NCBI RefSeq assembly: GCF_026410085.1
Contig: NZ_CP112866.1
Location: forward strand, 992,001 to 1,056,000
Length of the DNA: 64,000 bases
Reading direction: 5' to 3'
Origin: Pseudomonas quebecensis
GTDB taxonomy: Bacteria; Pseudomonadota; Gammaproteobacteria; Pseudomonadales; Pseudomonadaceae
Positions 35,842-44,284 of the stretch are shown piece by piece. A program made the translations under genes and the position numbers. The first letter of the stretch is position 1. Each line of letters opens with the position of its first letter. Below the pieces are notes generated by a model that was not told the DNA's origin, did not search any database, and saw nothing but the letters and a program-made list of their open reading frames with translations.

Positions 35842-37533
35842 ATGAACGAAGACTTTTGGAAGGATAAGTACCCCGCCGGGATTGCTGCAGACATCAATCC
35901 AGACGAGTATCCAAATATTCAGGCGGTACTGAAACAGTCCTGCCAGCGCTTCGCCAACAAACCGGCTTTCAGCAACCTGGGCAAGACAATCACCTACGGT
36001 GAATTGTACGAACTGTCCGGCGCCTTTGCCGCTTACCTGCAACAGCATACCGACTTGAAGCCAGGCGATCGAATCGCCGTGCAACTGCCCAACGTCCTGC
36101 AATACCCGGTCGCTGTGTTCGGTGCCATCCGCGCCGGCCTGATCGTGGTCAACACCAACCCGCTGTACACCGCGCGGGAAATGGAACACCAGTTCAACGA
36201 TTCCGGCGCCAAAGCGCTGGTGTGCCTGGCCAACATGGCTCACCTGGCGGAAAAGGTCGTGCCCAAGACCGCCGTCAAGCATGTGATCGTCACCGAAGTC
36301 GCCGACCTGCTACCGCCGCTCAAGCGCCTGCTGATCAACAGCGTCATCAAGTACGTGAAAAAGATGGTCCCGGCGTATCACTTGCCCCAGGCCGTCAAGT
36401 TCAACGACGTGCTCGCCAAAGGCCGTGGCCAACCGGTCAGCGACGCCAGTCCGCTCAGCAGCGATGTGGCCGTGCTGCAATACACCGGCGGCACCACCGG
36501 CGTGGCCAAGGGCGCGATGCTGACCCACCGCAACCTGGTGGCCAACATGCTGCAGTGCAAGGCGCTGATGGGCTCAAACCTCAATGAAGGTTGCGAGATC
36601 CTGATCACGCCGCTGCCGCTGTACCACATCTACGCGTTCACCTTTCACTGCATGGCGATGATGCTGATCGGCAACCACAACATCCTTATCAGCAACCCGC
36701 GCGACCTGCCGGCGATGGTCAAGGAACTGTCGAAGTGGAAGTTCAGTGGCTTTGTCGGCCTGAACACGTTGTTCGTGGCGCTGTGCAACAACGAGGCTTT
36801 CCGCAAGCTGGACTTCTCCGCACTGAAAGTCACCCTGTCGGGCGGCATGGCCCTGCAATTGGCGGCGGCCGAGCGCTGGAAAGCCGTGACCGGTTGCGGC
36901 ATCTGTGAGGGTTACGGCATGACCGAGACCAGCCCGGTGGCCACAGTCAACCCGATCCAGCATATCCAGATCGGCACCATCGGCATTCCGGTGCCCTCGA
37001 CGGTGTGCAAGGTCATTGCCGACGACGGCACCGAGCTGGCGCTGGGCGAAACCGGCGAATTGTGCGTCAAGGGCCCGCAAGTGATGAAGGGCTACTGGCA
37101 GCGCCAGGACGCCACCGACGAGATGCTCGACAGCGAAGGCTGGCTCAAGACCGGCGACATCGCGATCATCCAGCCCGATGGCTATATGCGCATTGTCGAC
37201 CGCAAGAAGGACATGATCCTGGTCTCCGGCTTCAATGTGTACCCCAACGAGCTGGAAGACGTGCTGGCCGGCCTGCCGGGCGTGTTGCAATGCGCGGCCA
37301 TCGGTGTGCCGGACGAGAAATCCGGTGAGCACATCAAGCTGTTTATCGTGGTCAAGCCGGGCGCGACCCTGACCAAAGAGCAGGTCATGGAGCACATGCG
37401 CGCTAACGTTACCGGCTATAAGGTGCCCAAGGCCGTGGAATTCCGCGATGCCTTGCCGACTACCAACGTAGGCAAGATCCTGCGTCGCGAGTTGCGCGAC
37501 GAAGAGCTGAAGAAGCTCGGGCTTAAAAAGTAA
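35842..37533 (+). CDS. fadD1: Long-chain acyl-CoA synthetase FadD1
   Basis: A 563-residue paralogue of FadD2 with the same architecture: YTGGTTGVAKGAMLTH near 213, CEGYGMTETSPVATV, GWLKTGDIAI, KDMILVSGFNVYPNELED and VGKILRRELRDEELKKLG at the end. In P. aeruginosa FadD1 handles mainly long chains and FadD2 shorter ones; that division is likely but not visible in sequence. It has its own 390-base upstream gap with a REPIN, so it is probably transcribed separately from fadD2. A GAGG binding site precedes the ATG. A REP-type terminator follows. Confidence 0.94.
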   Translation: MNEDFWKDKYPAGIAADINPDEYPNIQAVLKQSCQRFANKPAFSNLGKTITYGELYELSGAFAAYLQQHTDLKPGDRIAVQLPNVLQYPVAVFGAIRAGLIVVNTNPLYTAREMEHQFNDSGAKALVCLANMAHLAEKVVPKTAVKHVIVTEVADLLPPLKRLLINSVIKYVKKMVPAYHLPQAVKFNDVLAKGRGQPVSDASPLSSDVAVLQYTGGTTGVAKGAMLTHRNLVANMLQCKALMGSNLNEGCEILITPLPLYHIYAFTFHCMAMMLIGNHNILISNPRDLPAMVKELSKWKFSGFVGLNTLFVALCNNEAFRKLDFSALKVTLSGGMALQLAAAERWKAVTGCGICEGYGMTETSPVATVNPIQHIQIGTIGIPVPSTVCKVIADDGTELALGETGELCVKGPQVMKGYWQRQDATDEMLDSEGWLKTGDIAIIQPDGYMRIVDRKKDMILVSGFNVYPNELEDVLAGLPGVLQCAAIGVPDEKSGEHIKLFIVVKPGATLTKEQVMEHMRANVTGYKVPKAVEFRDALPTTNVGKILRRELRDEELKKLGLKK

Positions 37534-37541
37534 TGCAATTC

Positions 37542-37580
37542 AAATGTGGGAGGGGGCCAAGCCACCTCCCACATTTTTTT
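37542..37580. terminator. REP-derived terminator after fadD1
   Basis: AAATGTGGGAGG (37542-37553) pairs with CCTCCCACATTT (37565-37576), followed by T residues. It is a single REP-like palindrome working as a terminator between convergent genes. Confidence 0.88.
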
Positions 37581-37591
37581 GACTGCGGCTC

Positions 37592-37969
37592 TTACAGAGC
37601 GAACTGCGCGAAGCTCACACCTGCACCCGCCGGACGCACGTCCTTCAAGAACGAGTCCTTGTCCGCGCTCAGCTCCAAGGTGATCTCCGGCTTGCGCTTG
37701 CCCGCATTACGCACCACCAACCCTTCGAGTTTTTCACGCAGAAACGCCGTCGGCACCTTCAGGTGCAGCAACTGGTCGGATTCGGCGTTATGCATCAACA
37801 AGTGAATCCACTCGTACTGACCCACCGCAATCCGCGCCACCGGCAGATCGAACCACCAGATATTGCGTTTACGGTCCAGGTCGGTGAAATGGCAATTGTT
37901 GACGCCGAGTACGGCACCGCCCAATTCCTGGTTTCTGCGGGCAATGGCCTGTGCTTTATTGAGTTTCAT
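37592..37969 (-). CDS. Conserved hypothetical protein, 125 aa
   Basis: A 125-residue protein starting MKLNKAQAIARRNQELGG, with a strong ribosome binding site (AGGAAGG). The middle (RNIWWFDLPVARIAVGQYEWIHLLMH) suggests a compact beta-rich fold; no membrane segment or catalytic motif is seen. By position it matches PA3298, next to fadD1 in P. aeruginosa. The start chosen at 37967-37969 avoids an upstream stretch that runs through the intergenic region. Function is unknown. Confidence 0.75.
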   Translation of the reverse strand: MKLNKAQAIARRNQELGGAVLGVNNCHFTDLDRKRNIWWFDLPVARIAVGQYEWIHLLMHNAESDQLLHLKVPTAFLREKLEGLVVRNAGKRKPEITLELSADKDSFLKDVRPAGAGVSFAQFAL

Positions 37970-38168
37970 AACCTTCCTACGGGATCTGTTATTCAGCGTA
38001 ATAGCCTGAATGTGCCGCGCATTCTCGTGGGTTGGCCGCAAAACATAAAGCCCAACCTGTGCGCGACGATCAAATGCACGTTGAAATAATTGAAACTCTG
38101 CCGAACGGCCCCCGGTCAATCTTTAGGTAATGACCAAAAACCCTTGATTGTTCTTTCGGAGAAATACC

Positions 38169-38354
38169 ATGGGCAGCACAGCGGATAAGGCAAAAGGTTT
38201 GGCCAACGAAGTGGTTGGTAACGTCAAGCAAGGTGTCGGCAAAGCGACCGATAACGACAAACTGCGTGCTGAAGGTGTGGTTCAAGAGAAGAAAGGCGAA
38301 GCCCAGCAGGCTGTCGGCAAGACCAAGGATGCCGTCAAAAAAGCCACTAAGTAA
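38169..38354 (+). CDS. CsbD-family stress-response protein
   Basis: A 61-residue, highly charged, probably disordered protein of the CsbD family (general-stress proteins). It carries the repeated pattern [21 protein letters not shown] and [19 protein letters not shown]. The ATG at 38169 follows GGAGA. A strong terminator comes 34 bases after the stop, so it is monocistronic, typical for a sigma-factor-controlled stress gene; I could not identify its promoter with certainty. Confidence 0.9.
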   Translation: MGSTADKAKGLANEVVGNVKQGVGKATDNDKLRAEGVVQEKKGEAQQAVGKTKDAVKKATK

Positions 38355-38388
38355 TGCTGGCTTGGGCGGGTGCAAACCCGTCGTCCTG

Positions 38389-38413
38389 CGGCCATCCACG
38401 GATGGCCGTTTTT
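38389..38413 (+). terminator. Terminator of the csbD-like gene
   Basis: CGGCCATCC (38389-38397) and GGATGGCCG (38400-38408) form the stem, followed by five T. Confidence 0.92.
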
Positions 38414-38536
38414 ATGTCCTGCGCTGCAACTAAACTTTGGAAATTGTTTCAAAGTCGCCAGATGGGCTACTTTGAGGTAGAAAACGGCTCTTGAGTCGCC
38501 CACGATCTTTTCCTCTTTGCGGCGAAAGGAGACGCT

Positions 38537-39487
38537 ATGATTTTTCCCGTACTTGATGGCCTCAAGCTGCACACCGTGCTGTTTCGCACCATCAAGGAAT
38601 TCGTCGATGACGAAATGCCCACCTACGCGTCGGCGCTGGCTTACCAGATGCTGTTCTCGCTGTTTCCATTCCTGCTGTTTTTGATCGCCCTGATCGGTTT
38701 CCTGCACCTGCCGGACTTCTTCAGCTGGCTGCGCCTGCAATCGGAGCTGGTGCTGCCGCCCCAGGCGCTGGAGCAGGTCAACCCGGTGATCGACCAGCTG
38801 CAGCAATCCAAAGGTGGCCTGCTCTCGGTAGGTATCGTGATTGCACTGTGGACGGCCTCGGCCGGTGTTCGCCTGATGATGAGCGCGATGAACGCGGCCT
38901 ACGACGTGGTCGAAGGTCGGCCGATCTGGAAGCGTTTTCCGCTGTCGATTTTTTATACCATCGGTATCGCCGGCATGCTGCTGGCCGCTGCCGCGCTGAT
39001 GGTGCTCGGCCCTCAAGTGATGGAGTGGCTGGCGGGGCAGATCGGTATGCAGGAGTTCGTGGTGACCCTGTGGACCATCCTGCGCTGGCCGCTGATCGTG
39101 ATCCTGCTGATGTTTGCCGTGGCGTTGATGTACTACGTGATGCCCGATGTCGAGCAGAAGTTTCGCTTTATCACGCCGGGCTCGGTGCTGGCGGTGGTGG
39201 TGTGGATCGTCGCCTCCCTGGGTTTTGGCTATTACGTCAAGACCTTCGCCGACTACAACGCCATGTATGGCAGCATCGGTGCGATCATTGTGTTGCTGCT
39301 GTACTTTTATATTTCCGCCGCGGTGCTGCTGCTGGGCGCGGAGATGAACGCCGTGATCGAACACATGTCAGCCGAAGGCAAGGAACCCGGGGCGAAGGAT
39401 TTCGACGAGCCGCCGGCCTTGGAAAAACAGCACGTGTCCGGCCTTGGCCGTGACCACTCCATCAAGCCCACTACTGACGAAGTCTGA
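38537..39487 (+). CDS. YihY/BrkB-family inner-membrane protein
   Basis: A 316-residue membrane protein of the YihY (formerly 'ribonuclease BN', BrkB) family with about six transmembrane helices. The motif PTYASALAYQMLFSLFPFLLF at residues 29-49 and the late GSIGAIIVLLLYFYISAAVLLLGAEMNAVIE stretch (about 249-279, described in part) are diagnostic. Tail residues 280-316 are charged and cytoplasmic. AAAGGAGA precedes the ATG. An imperfect palindrome lies at 38434-38455 in its upstream region. The deformylase gene begins 3 bases after the stop, so they are co-transcribed. Function is unsettled in the family. Confidence 0.9.
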   Translation: MIFPVLDGLKLHTVLFRTIKEFVDDEMPTYASALAYQMLFSLFPFLLFLIALIGFLHLPDFFSWLRLQSELVLPPQALEQVNPVIDQLQQSKGGLLSVGIVIALWTASAGVRLMMSAMNAAYDVVEGRPIWKRFPLSIFYTIGIAGMLLAAAALMVLGPQVMEWLAGQIGMQEFVVTLWTILRWPLIVILLMFAVALMYYVMPDVEQKFRFITPGSVLAVVVWIVASLGFGYYVKTFADYNAMYGSIGAIIVLLLYFYISAAVLLLGAEMNAVIEHMSAEGKEPGAKDFDEPPALEKQHVSGLGRDHSIKPTTDEV

Positions 39488-39490
39488 TCG

Positions 39491-40030
39491 ATGATCCGTG
39501 AAATCCTGAAAATGGGCGACGAACGCCTGCTGCGCATCGCCCCTCCGGTTCCGCCGGAGATGTTCGACAGCCCCGAGCTGTGGCAATTGATCGATGACAT
39601 GTTCCAGACCATGGAACACGTAGGAGGTGTGGGCCTGGCCGCCCCGCAGATCGGCGTCGACCTGCAACTGGTGATCTTTGGCTTCGAGAGCAGCGAACGC
39701 TACCCGGACGCGCCACCCGTGCCCCAGACCATCCTGATCAACCCGTTGATCACGCCGCTCAGCCCGGTGCTCGAAGAGGGGTTTGAAGGCTGCCTGTCGG
39801 TGCCTGGCCTGCGTGGCGCGGTGAACCGCTACCAGCAGATCCGCTATGAAGGTTTCGACCCCAAGGGCGAGCCTATCGTGCGCTTTGCCGATGGTTTCCA
39901 TGCGCGGGTGGTGCAACACGAATGCGACCATCTGATCGGCCGCTTATACCCGTCGCGCATCACCGACTTCAGCAAGTTCGGTTTCATCGACGTGATGTTC
40001 CCGGAGCTGGATCCCACTACGGCCGATTAA
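39491..40030 (+). CDS. def: Peptide deformylase (paralogue)
   Basis: A 179-residue metalloenzyme removing the formyl group from nascent proteins. All three motifs are intact: GVGLAAPQ (46-53), EGCLSVPG (99-106, metal-binding Cys101) and QHECDH (142-147, His143, Glu144, His147). The essential def gene of Pseudomonas is normally next to fmt; this copy, 3 bases downstream of yihY, is therefore an additional paralogue. Activity should be retained. Co-transcription with a membrane protein is odd and unexplained. Confidence 0.93.
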   Translation: MIREILKMGDERLLRIAPPVPPEMFDSPELWQLIDDMFQTMEHVGGVGLAAPQIGVDLQLVIFGFESSERYPDAPPVPQTILINPLITPLSPVLEEGFEGCLSVPGLRGAVNRYQQIRYEGFDPKGEPIVRFADGFHARVVQHECDHLIGRLYPSRITDFSKFGFIDVMFPELDPTTAD

Positions 40031-40050
40031 ACAAAGAAATGCCGATCAGA

Positions 40051-40179
40051 ATGTGGGAAGGAGCTTGCCCAGTAGCCTTAGTTAGCTGCACATAATCCAA
40101 GCCTGCTCACCACAGGGGATCGGCGCACAAAGTGGTTGTGGTGAGCGGGCTTGCCCCGCGCCGGGCCGCGAAGCGGCCC
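40051..40179. repeat. Cluster of REP-like palindromes
   Basis: A decayed REP half (ATGTGGGAAGGAGCTTGCCC, from 40051) is followed by an inverted pair, CCAAGCCTGCTCACCACA (from about 40097) with TGTGGTGAGCGGGCTTG (40137-40153), and by a perfect hairpin GGGCCGC-GAA-GCGGCCC (40163-40179). It lies between the convergent def and GNAT genes and probably serves as terminator for both. Confidence 0.75.
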
Positions 40180-40233
40180 TCTCTCCAGACACAGCGGTGT
40201 GCCAGACAAAAAACATGGGCCATTCCCTGCCTG

Positions 40234-40671
40234 TCACCGGCTATCCGAGGGCGACCTCACTCCCGATTCCAAGCCCATCGCGATCATCGGTTTGTTGCGC
40301 TTGTAACGCACCAGCCGCTCGCTGAGGGACTGCGGCAATCGCGTGTCCTGGGTAAAGCCCATCCGCTGATACAACCGCTCCAAGTCAGGATGGCACAACA
40401 ACCATACCGTGCCCTCGGCTGACGCGACTGCCTCACGGATCAACCGCGCCGCCAAACCCTGGCCGCGATAATCCGGCGCCACAAATACGCCCGTCAGCCA
40501 CTGCCCGCCCACTACGGGGGTCAGGCACAACCCGGCGACAATGTCGCCATCGCGCGCCACCCATAAACGCCCGCCCTTGAGCGCCTTCATCGATGAGTCG
40601 TGGCGGCGGTAAAATTTGTTCAGCAGCGGCCACAGGGGCGCTGGCAGTGGCTCAATGGACAACTCGGGCAT
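40234..40671 (-). CDS. GNAT-family N-acetyltransferase
   Basis: A 145-residue acetyl-CoA-dependent transferase. The acetyl-CoA-binding motif A is seen as LTGVFVAPDYRGQGLAARLI (the V-x-P-x-x-R-G-x-G-x-A form) near residue 64, followed by the usual LERLYQRMGF block near 104. The start is the ATG at 40669-40671. The substrate is unknown; no partner gene is adjacent. Confidence 0.85.
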   Translation of the reverse strand: MPELSIEPLPAPLWPLLNKFYRRHDSSMKALKGGRLWVARDGDIVAGLCLTPVVGGQWLTGVFVAPDYRGQGLAARLIREAVASAEGTVWLLCHPDLERLYQRMGFTQDTRLPQSLSERLVRYKRNKPMIAMGLESGVRSPSDSR

Positions 40672-40775
40672 GGTATTCAAGCAGGCGTCGTGAGGGGGCC
40701 AGGATTATAAGCGCCTTCTGCCGGGCAATAGGTGGTATACCCAATGCTGCATCCCTTCACAGCGGAGTACGCAAC

Positions 40776-40892
40776 ATGGCCAAAGGTATGGATTCAAAGA
40801 AAGCCGCGAAGAAAAAACCGGCAAAGACCGCCGATGAAAAACGCGCAGACAAGAAAGCCAAGAAATCCGAAACAGGTCTGTTCGGGCACTGA
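40776..40892 (+). CDS. Small lysine-rich protein, 38 aa
   Basis: A 38-codon gene (MAKGMDSKKAAKKKPAKTA...) with nearly half of its residues Lys or Ala and ending ETGLFGH. GCGGAG lies at good spacing before the ATG at 40776. Such short basic proteins could bind nucleic acid or ribosomes, but this is only suggested by charge. A 10-bp near-palindrome (40903-40926) follows the stop. Confidence 0.65.
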   Translation: MAKGMDSKKAAKKKPAKTADEKRADKKAKKSETGLFGH

Positions 40893-41008
40893 TCCGCAAA
40901 CGCCTGTTCGCTCAAGGGCGAGCAGGCTTGCGAAGTCGTTCGATGGCACGATCATCCGGGAATGGCCGCAGCGTTCGTGAGTGCTTAAAAACCTCGCGGC
41001 CAGTGACG

Positions 41009-41503
41009 TCAGATGGCCGCCAAGGTCTCTTTCAGCGCTTGCGCCTGAGGCGCAGCCGTCTTCGCCGCTACTTGCTGTTCCTGCTGCTGCTTCAAGCGTT
41101 CAGCCACCTGCTTGGAAATCGCGTCCTGCTTTTCCTGCGACATGTTCTGCACATCCGCCTCGGTCAGCCCCTGTTCCTTGAGCAATTGCTCACGGATACG
41201 TTCGGCCGGAGATTTGCTCATGTACTCAGTGAACTCCGCGCGTGCGCCGGACGTAGCGTTGGTGGCCGGCACATCGCTGGTGGTACTGGTCTGCAATTGC
41301 ACACGGGTTTTGGCGAAGGCTTCATCGATACGATCGGTGGCCTTGTCCAGTTCCTTTTGCGCGGCCGGTACGGTCACGGCTTGTTGCGCCGCTTGCAAAG
41401 CGCCGCTGTACAGTGCGCTGGCGGCGGCGTTGGCGGGGTCCATGTCGGGGCGCTTGATCTGTTGAACGGTCGACACGGCTTGGGTGTTGTTGTTTACCAG
41501 CAT
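41009..41503 (-). CDS. Hypothetical protein, 164 aa, helical, Gln-rich
   Basis: A 164-residue protein starting MLVNNNTQAVSTVQQIKRPD at the ATG at 41501-41503, preceded by AGGTGA. It is predicted helical, with a Ser/Thr/Ala-rich middle and a C-terminal coiled coil (KQDAISKQVAERLKQQQEQQ). No signal peptide or membrane helix is visible. I do not recognise a family. Confidence 0.7.
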   Translation of the reverse strand: MLVNNNTQAVSTVQQIKRPDMDPANAAASALYSGALQAAQQAVTVPAAQKELDKATDRIDEAFAKTRVQLQTSTTSDVPATNATSGARAEFTEYMSKSPAERIREQLLKEQGLTEADVQNMSQEKQDAISKQVAERLKQQQEQQVAAKTAAPQAQALKETLAAI

Positions 41504-41633
41504 GATCGTCACCTGTGAAATGTTCGTTGCCACAGCTGGAGCAAATAGCATGCCGAGTGCCGGCACCCCGGTTTTGTTGGGGCGGCGCGCCGTCGGCGGC
41601 AAAACTTATCCCACCGACGGCCAACCGTTGCCG

Positions 41634-43049
41634 TCAATGGGCGATATGTTCCAGGGCCAGGTTGCGCGTGCGTGGCCCGAACCAACTGATGGTGATCATC
41701 ACGATCAACATGCTGCTGGCGATAAACGCCAGTACACCGGGCGTGCCCAAGTGCTCGAGAATGAACCCGATCAACAGACTGCTGAACACTGTCGACAAGC
41801 GGCTGAACGAATAACAGAACCCCACCGCGCGCGCGCGAATATTGGTTGGGAACAGTTCGCTCTGGTACGAGTGATAACTGAAGCTCAGCCAGGCATTGCA
41901 GAACGTGATCATCACCCCGCAGAACACCAGCCCCACCGCCGTGGTCTGTAGCGCGAACAGGCTGCCGAAGATTACCGCGCCCATGGCCGAGCCGACGATC
42001 TGCCACTTGTTCTCAAAGCGGTTGGCCACCTTCACGAACAGCAACGGCCCCAGCGGATAGGCGAGGGTGATGATAAACGCGTACAGCAAACTGTGGGTCA
42101 CACTCACGCCCTGGCCCGACAGCAACGCCGGCAACCAATTGCCAAAGCCGAAAAAACCGATGGCCTGGAACACATGGAACACGATCAGCATCAACGCCCG
42201 GCGTCGGTACGGCGGCTGCCAGATATCGGCAAAACGCCCGCTGCCCTGCACGCTGACGGCCTCTGGCTCGGGCTCGTCCAGCGGTTTGCCGTGATCCTGG
42301 CGGCAGTGCTTCTCCAGGTTGTCCATGATCTGCCCGGCCTCGTCGAAGCGGCCTTGTTGCGCGAGCCAACGCGGTGATTCCGGCAAACGCTTGCGCAGTT
42401 GCCAGATAAACAGTGCAAACACCGCACTGGTCAGCACCACCCAACGCCAACCGGCGATCCCGAATGGCGCCTGGGGCACCAGCCACCACGACATCAGCGC
42501 CACGGCGGGCACCGACAGAAACTGGATAAAAAACGCGAAGGCAAACGCTGAGCTGCGCATGCGCTTGGGCACCAGTTCCGAGAGGTAGGCGTCGATCGTC
42601 ACCAGCTCGATGCCCAGGCCGATGCCCACCAGAAAACGCATGCCGATAATGCCCAGGGCGGAGGTCTGGATGCCCATCAACACCGTGGCCACCGTGTACC
42701 AGATCAGCGCAAAGGTGAAGATCGCCCGGCGCCCGAAGCGGTCGGCAATCGGACTGAGCAGGCTGGCGCCGAGGAACAGGCCCAGAAAGGTCGCGGAGGC
42801 GAACGCGGCCTGGTCGGAGAAACCGAACACACCCTCGCTGCCGGTGTGGAAAATTCCATCGCTGATCAGACCTGGGCTGATGTAGGCAGTCTGGAACAGG
42901 TCATACAACTCAAAAAAACCACCGATCGACAGCAGCGCCACCAGGCGCCAGACGGTGGCGACGGCGGGCAGGCGGTCGATGCGCGCGCTGATATGGGCAG
43001 CGCGCAACGGGTCGATGCCGTCGGTGGCTGAGGCGGTGAGGGTCGACAT
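41634..43049 (-). CDS. MFS transporter, sugar-porter / NaiP-like
   Basis: A 471-residue permease with 12 hydrophobic segments. The signatures are GGFFELYDLFQTAY in helix 1, SPIADRFGRR after helix 2 (the D-R-x-G-R-R loop), GIGLGIELVTIDAYLSELVPKRMR in helices 4-5 and PESPRWLAQQGR after helix 6, all of the sugar-porter/AAHS-like branch that includes the niacin transporter NaiP. Substrate is most likely an organic acid, aromatic acid or sugar. It stands alone with no catabolic neighbours. Confidence 0.88.
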   Translation of the reverse strand: MSTLTASATDGIDPLRAAHISARIDRLPAVATVWRLVALLSIGGFFELYDLFQTAYISPGLISDGIFHTGSEGVFGFSDQAAFASATFLGLFLGASLLSPIADRFGRRAIFTFALIWYTVATVLMGIQTSALGIIGMRFLVGIGLGIELVTIDAYLSELVPKRMRSSAFAFAFFIQFLSVPAVALMSWWLVPQAPFGIAGWRWVVLTSAVFALFIWQLRKRLPESPRWLAQQGRFDEAGQIMDNLEKHCRQDHGKPLDEPEPEAVSVQGSGRFADIWQPPYRRRALMLIVFHVFQAIGFFGFGNWLPALLSGQGVSVTHSLLYAFIITLAYPLGPLLFVKVANRFENKWQIVGSAMGAVIFGSLFALQTTAVGLVFCGVMITFCNAWLSFSYHSYQSELFPTNIRARAVGFCYSFSRLSTVFSSLLIGFILEHLGTPGVLAFIASSMLIVMITISWFGPRTRNLALEHIAH

Positions 43050-43189
43050 GGTTGAGATTCCAGGGGCAGTGACCTGGAATCTTAGCCGGCTAACGGAAAC
43101 TGCTGCTTGTTAAGTTGCAGGTGGCGCCGAGCACATTTGGCGATTAATTGCGCATAAGGCGCATGGCTTAAGGTTTTATGGCGTGACGA

Positions 43190-43822
43190 TCAATTATGAC
43201 CATCAAGGGCGAATGCCTTGAAGCCCGCATGCTGGCTGAGCCTGTCGTAATAGGCCGCCACCGCGGGAAAGGGCGGATGCTCCATCGGCGTCATGCGCCA
43301 GCGGTGCACCGACAGGCCGATAAGGATGTCGGCCAGGGTAAATTCATCACCGGCGACGTAGGCCTGCGTCTTGGTCAACTGTTGTTCGAGGATGGCCATC
43401 TTGTCGTTCCAGCCTTGCACACCGGCCTGGATGCGTTGCGGGTCCTGATAGTCCGGGTTTTTGCGCACCAAGGCATGGAACGCGTAGCCCCAGGACGGGT
43501 TCAGCTCGGTAGCCTGCCAATCCATCCACTGCTCCACCCGAGCCCTTGGCGCGGGCTCGGCGGGCAGCAGGTCATGCCGTTGGTATAGGCCGACCAGATA
43601 GCGGCAAATGGTATTGGATTCCCACAGCACGCCGTGGTCATCGATCAGCACCGGCACCTGGGCGTTGGGGTTCAGGGCCAGGAACTCGGCGGATTGAGTG
43701 GGTGTGTAGCCGATGCCCCAATCTTCACGCACGTAGTCGATGCCCAGTTCCTGGCAGGTCCAGAGCACTTTGCGCACGTTGATGGACGACGCGCGGCCCA
43801 AGATTTTCAGTGAGTGTCCCAT
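43190..43822 (-). CDS. Glutathione S-transferase family protein
   Basis: A 210-residue GST with an N-terminal thioredoxin-like domain (LKILGRASSINVRKVLWTCQELG; the active-site Ser/Asn region is at 11-14, NPNAQVPVLIDD with the cis-proline near 53, WESNTICRYL binding glutathione near 67) and an all-helical C-terminal domain (FTLADILIGLSVHRW near 163). Start at the ATG at 43820-43822 gives the normal length. Physiological substrate is unknown. Confidence 0.9.
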   Translation of the reverse strand: MGHSLKILGRASSINVRKVLWTCQELGIDYVREDWGIGYTPTQSAEFLALNPNAQVPVLIDDHGVLWESNTICRYLVGLYQRHDLLPAEPAPRARVEQWMDWQATELNPSWGYAFHALVRKNPDYQDPQRIQAGVQGWNDKMAILEQQLTKTQAYVAGDEFTLADILIGLSVHRWRMTPMEHPPFPAVAAYYDRLSQHAGFKAFALDGHN

Positions 43823-43924
43823 GGTGCTTCCCTGGCGATGGAGAGAGGGACAATCTAGCAGGGGCGACAAGCGACGGCGATATCTCTAAGTGTGCACGGA
43901 AAAAAATGTGCGAAGGGGAGGGGC

Positions 43925-44158
43925 TCAACAGCGTGGGGCGTGCAGGTCCGCGGCCTTGCCGACCAGCAGTACGCTCAGCTCACTTAATTGATGAATGGCC
44001 AAGGCGACATCACGGTGTTTACCGGATAGGTCATTGGACAAATCAAGCAGCAAGGTGCTGACGGAACAGACGGTTTCGTAACTGTTGATCAACAGGGTTT
44101 CGATGGAGACATCGGGGATGACGGTGAAAAGCGTATGCGTGGGATGTGGGCTTTGCAT
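43925..44158 (-). CDS. DUF6124-like small protein
   Basis: A 77-residue protein (MQSPHPTHTLFTVIPDVSIETLLINSYETV...) whose pattern LFTVxPDV-x-x-ETLL, then a leucine-rich helix and HRDVALAIHQLSELSVLLVGKA, resembles the C-terminal part of Pseudomonas DUF6124/DUF3077 proteins. Function of these is unknown. The start at 44156-44158 is preferred; the frame is open to 44305, but that upstream part coincides with a structured RNA-like element rather than protein-like sequence. The N-terminus is shorter than usual for DUF6124. Confidence 0.6.
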   Translation of the reverse strand: MQSPHPTHTLFTVIPDVSIETLLINSYETVCSVSTLLLDLSNDLSGKHRDVALAIHQLSELSVLLVGKAADLHAPRC

Positions 44159-44204
44159 GTTTAAGTACCTGATTTGGGCTGATACCTCATCGCTACTAAA
44201 CGAG

Positions 44205-44284
44205 GGTGGCAGCTGTACGCAGGTTAGTAGACCGGTATCCCACACAAACCCGGCGCACCCGAAGGCGCCCTGCGCACAGCCACC
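44205..44284 (-). ncRNA. Structured leader-RNA candidate upstream of the DUF6124-like gene
   Basis: On the minus strand the ends 44279-44284 and 44205-44210 pair perfectly (GGUGGC/GCCACC), then UGU/ACA, then GCAGG-type CGCAGG/CCUGCG (6 bp), making a 15-bp closing stem with one A-C mismatch and a 3-base bulge. Inside are a UUCG-capped hairpin (GGCGCC-UUCG-GGUGC, plus coordinates 44252-44269) and a second hairpin with CCGG/CCGG arms (44232-44253 region). The gene start is 47 bases downstream. I recall very similar sequences ahead of related small genes in other Pseudomonas, which supports a conserved element. It could be a riboswitch-like leader or a separate sRNA. Confidence 0.6.

Noticed and set aside
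38088..38130. AlgU/ECF-type promoter for the csbD-like gene
   Set aside because: A TGAAACT block is present, but spacing and the -10 part do not fit the consensus well.
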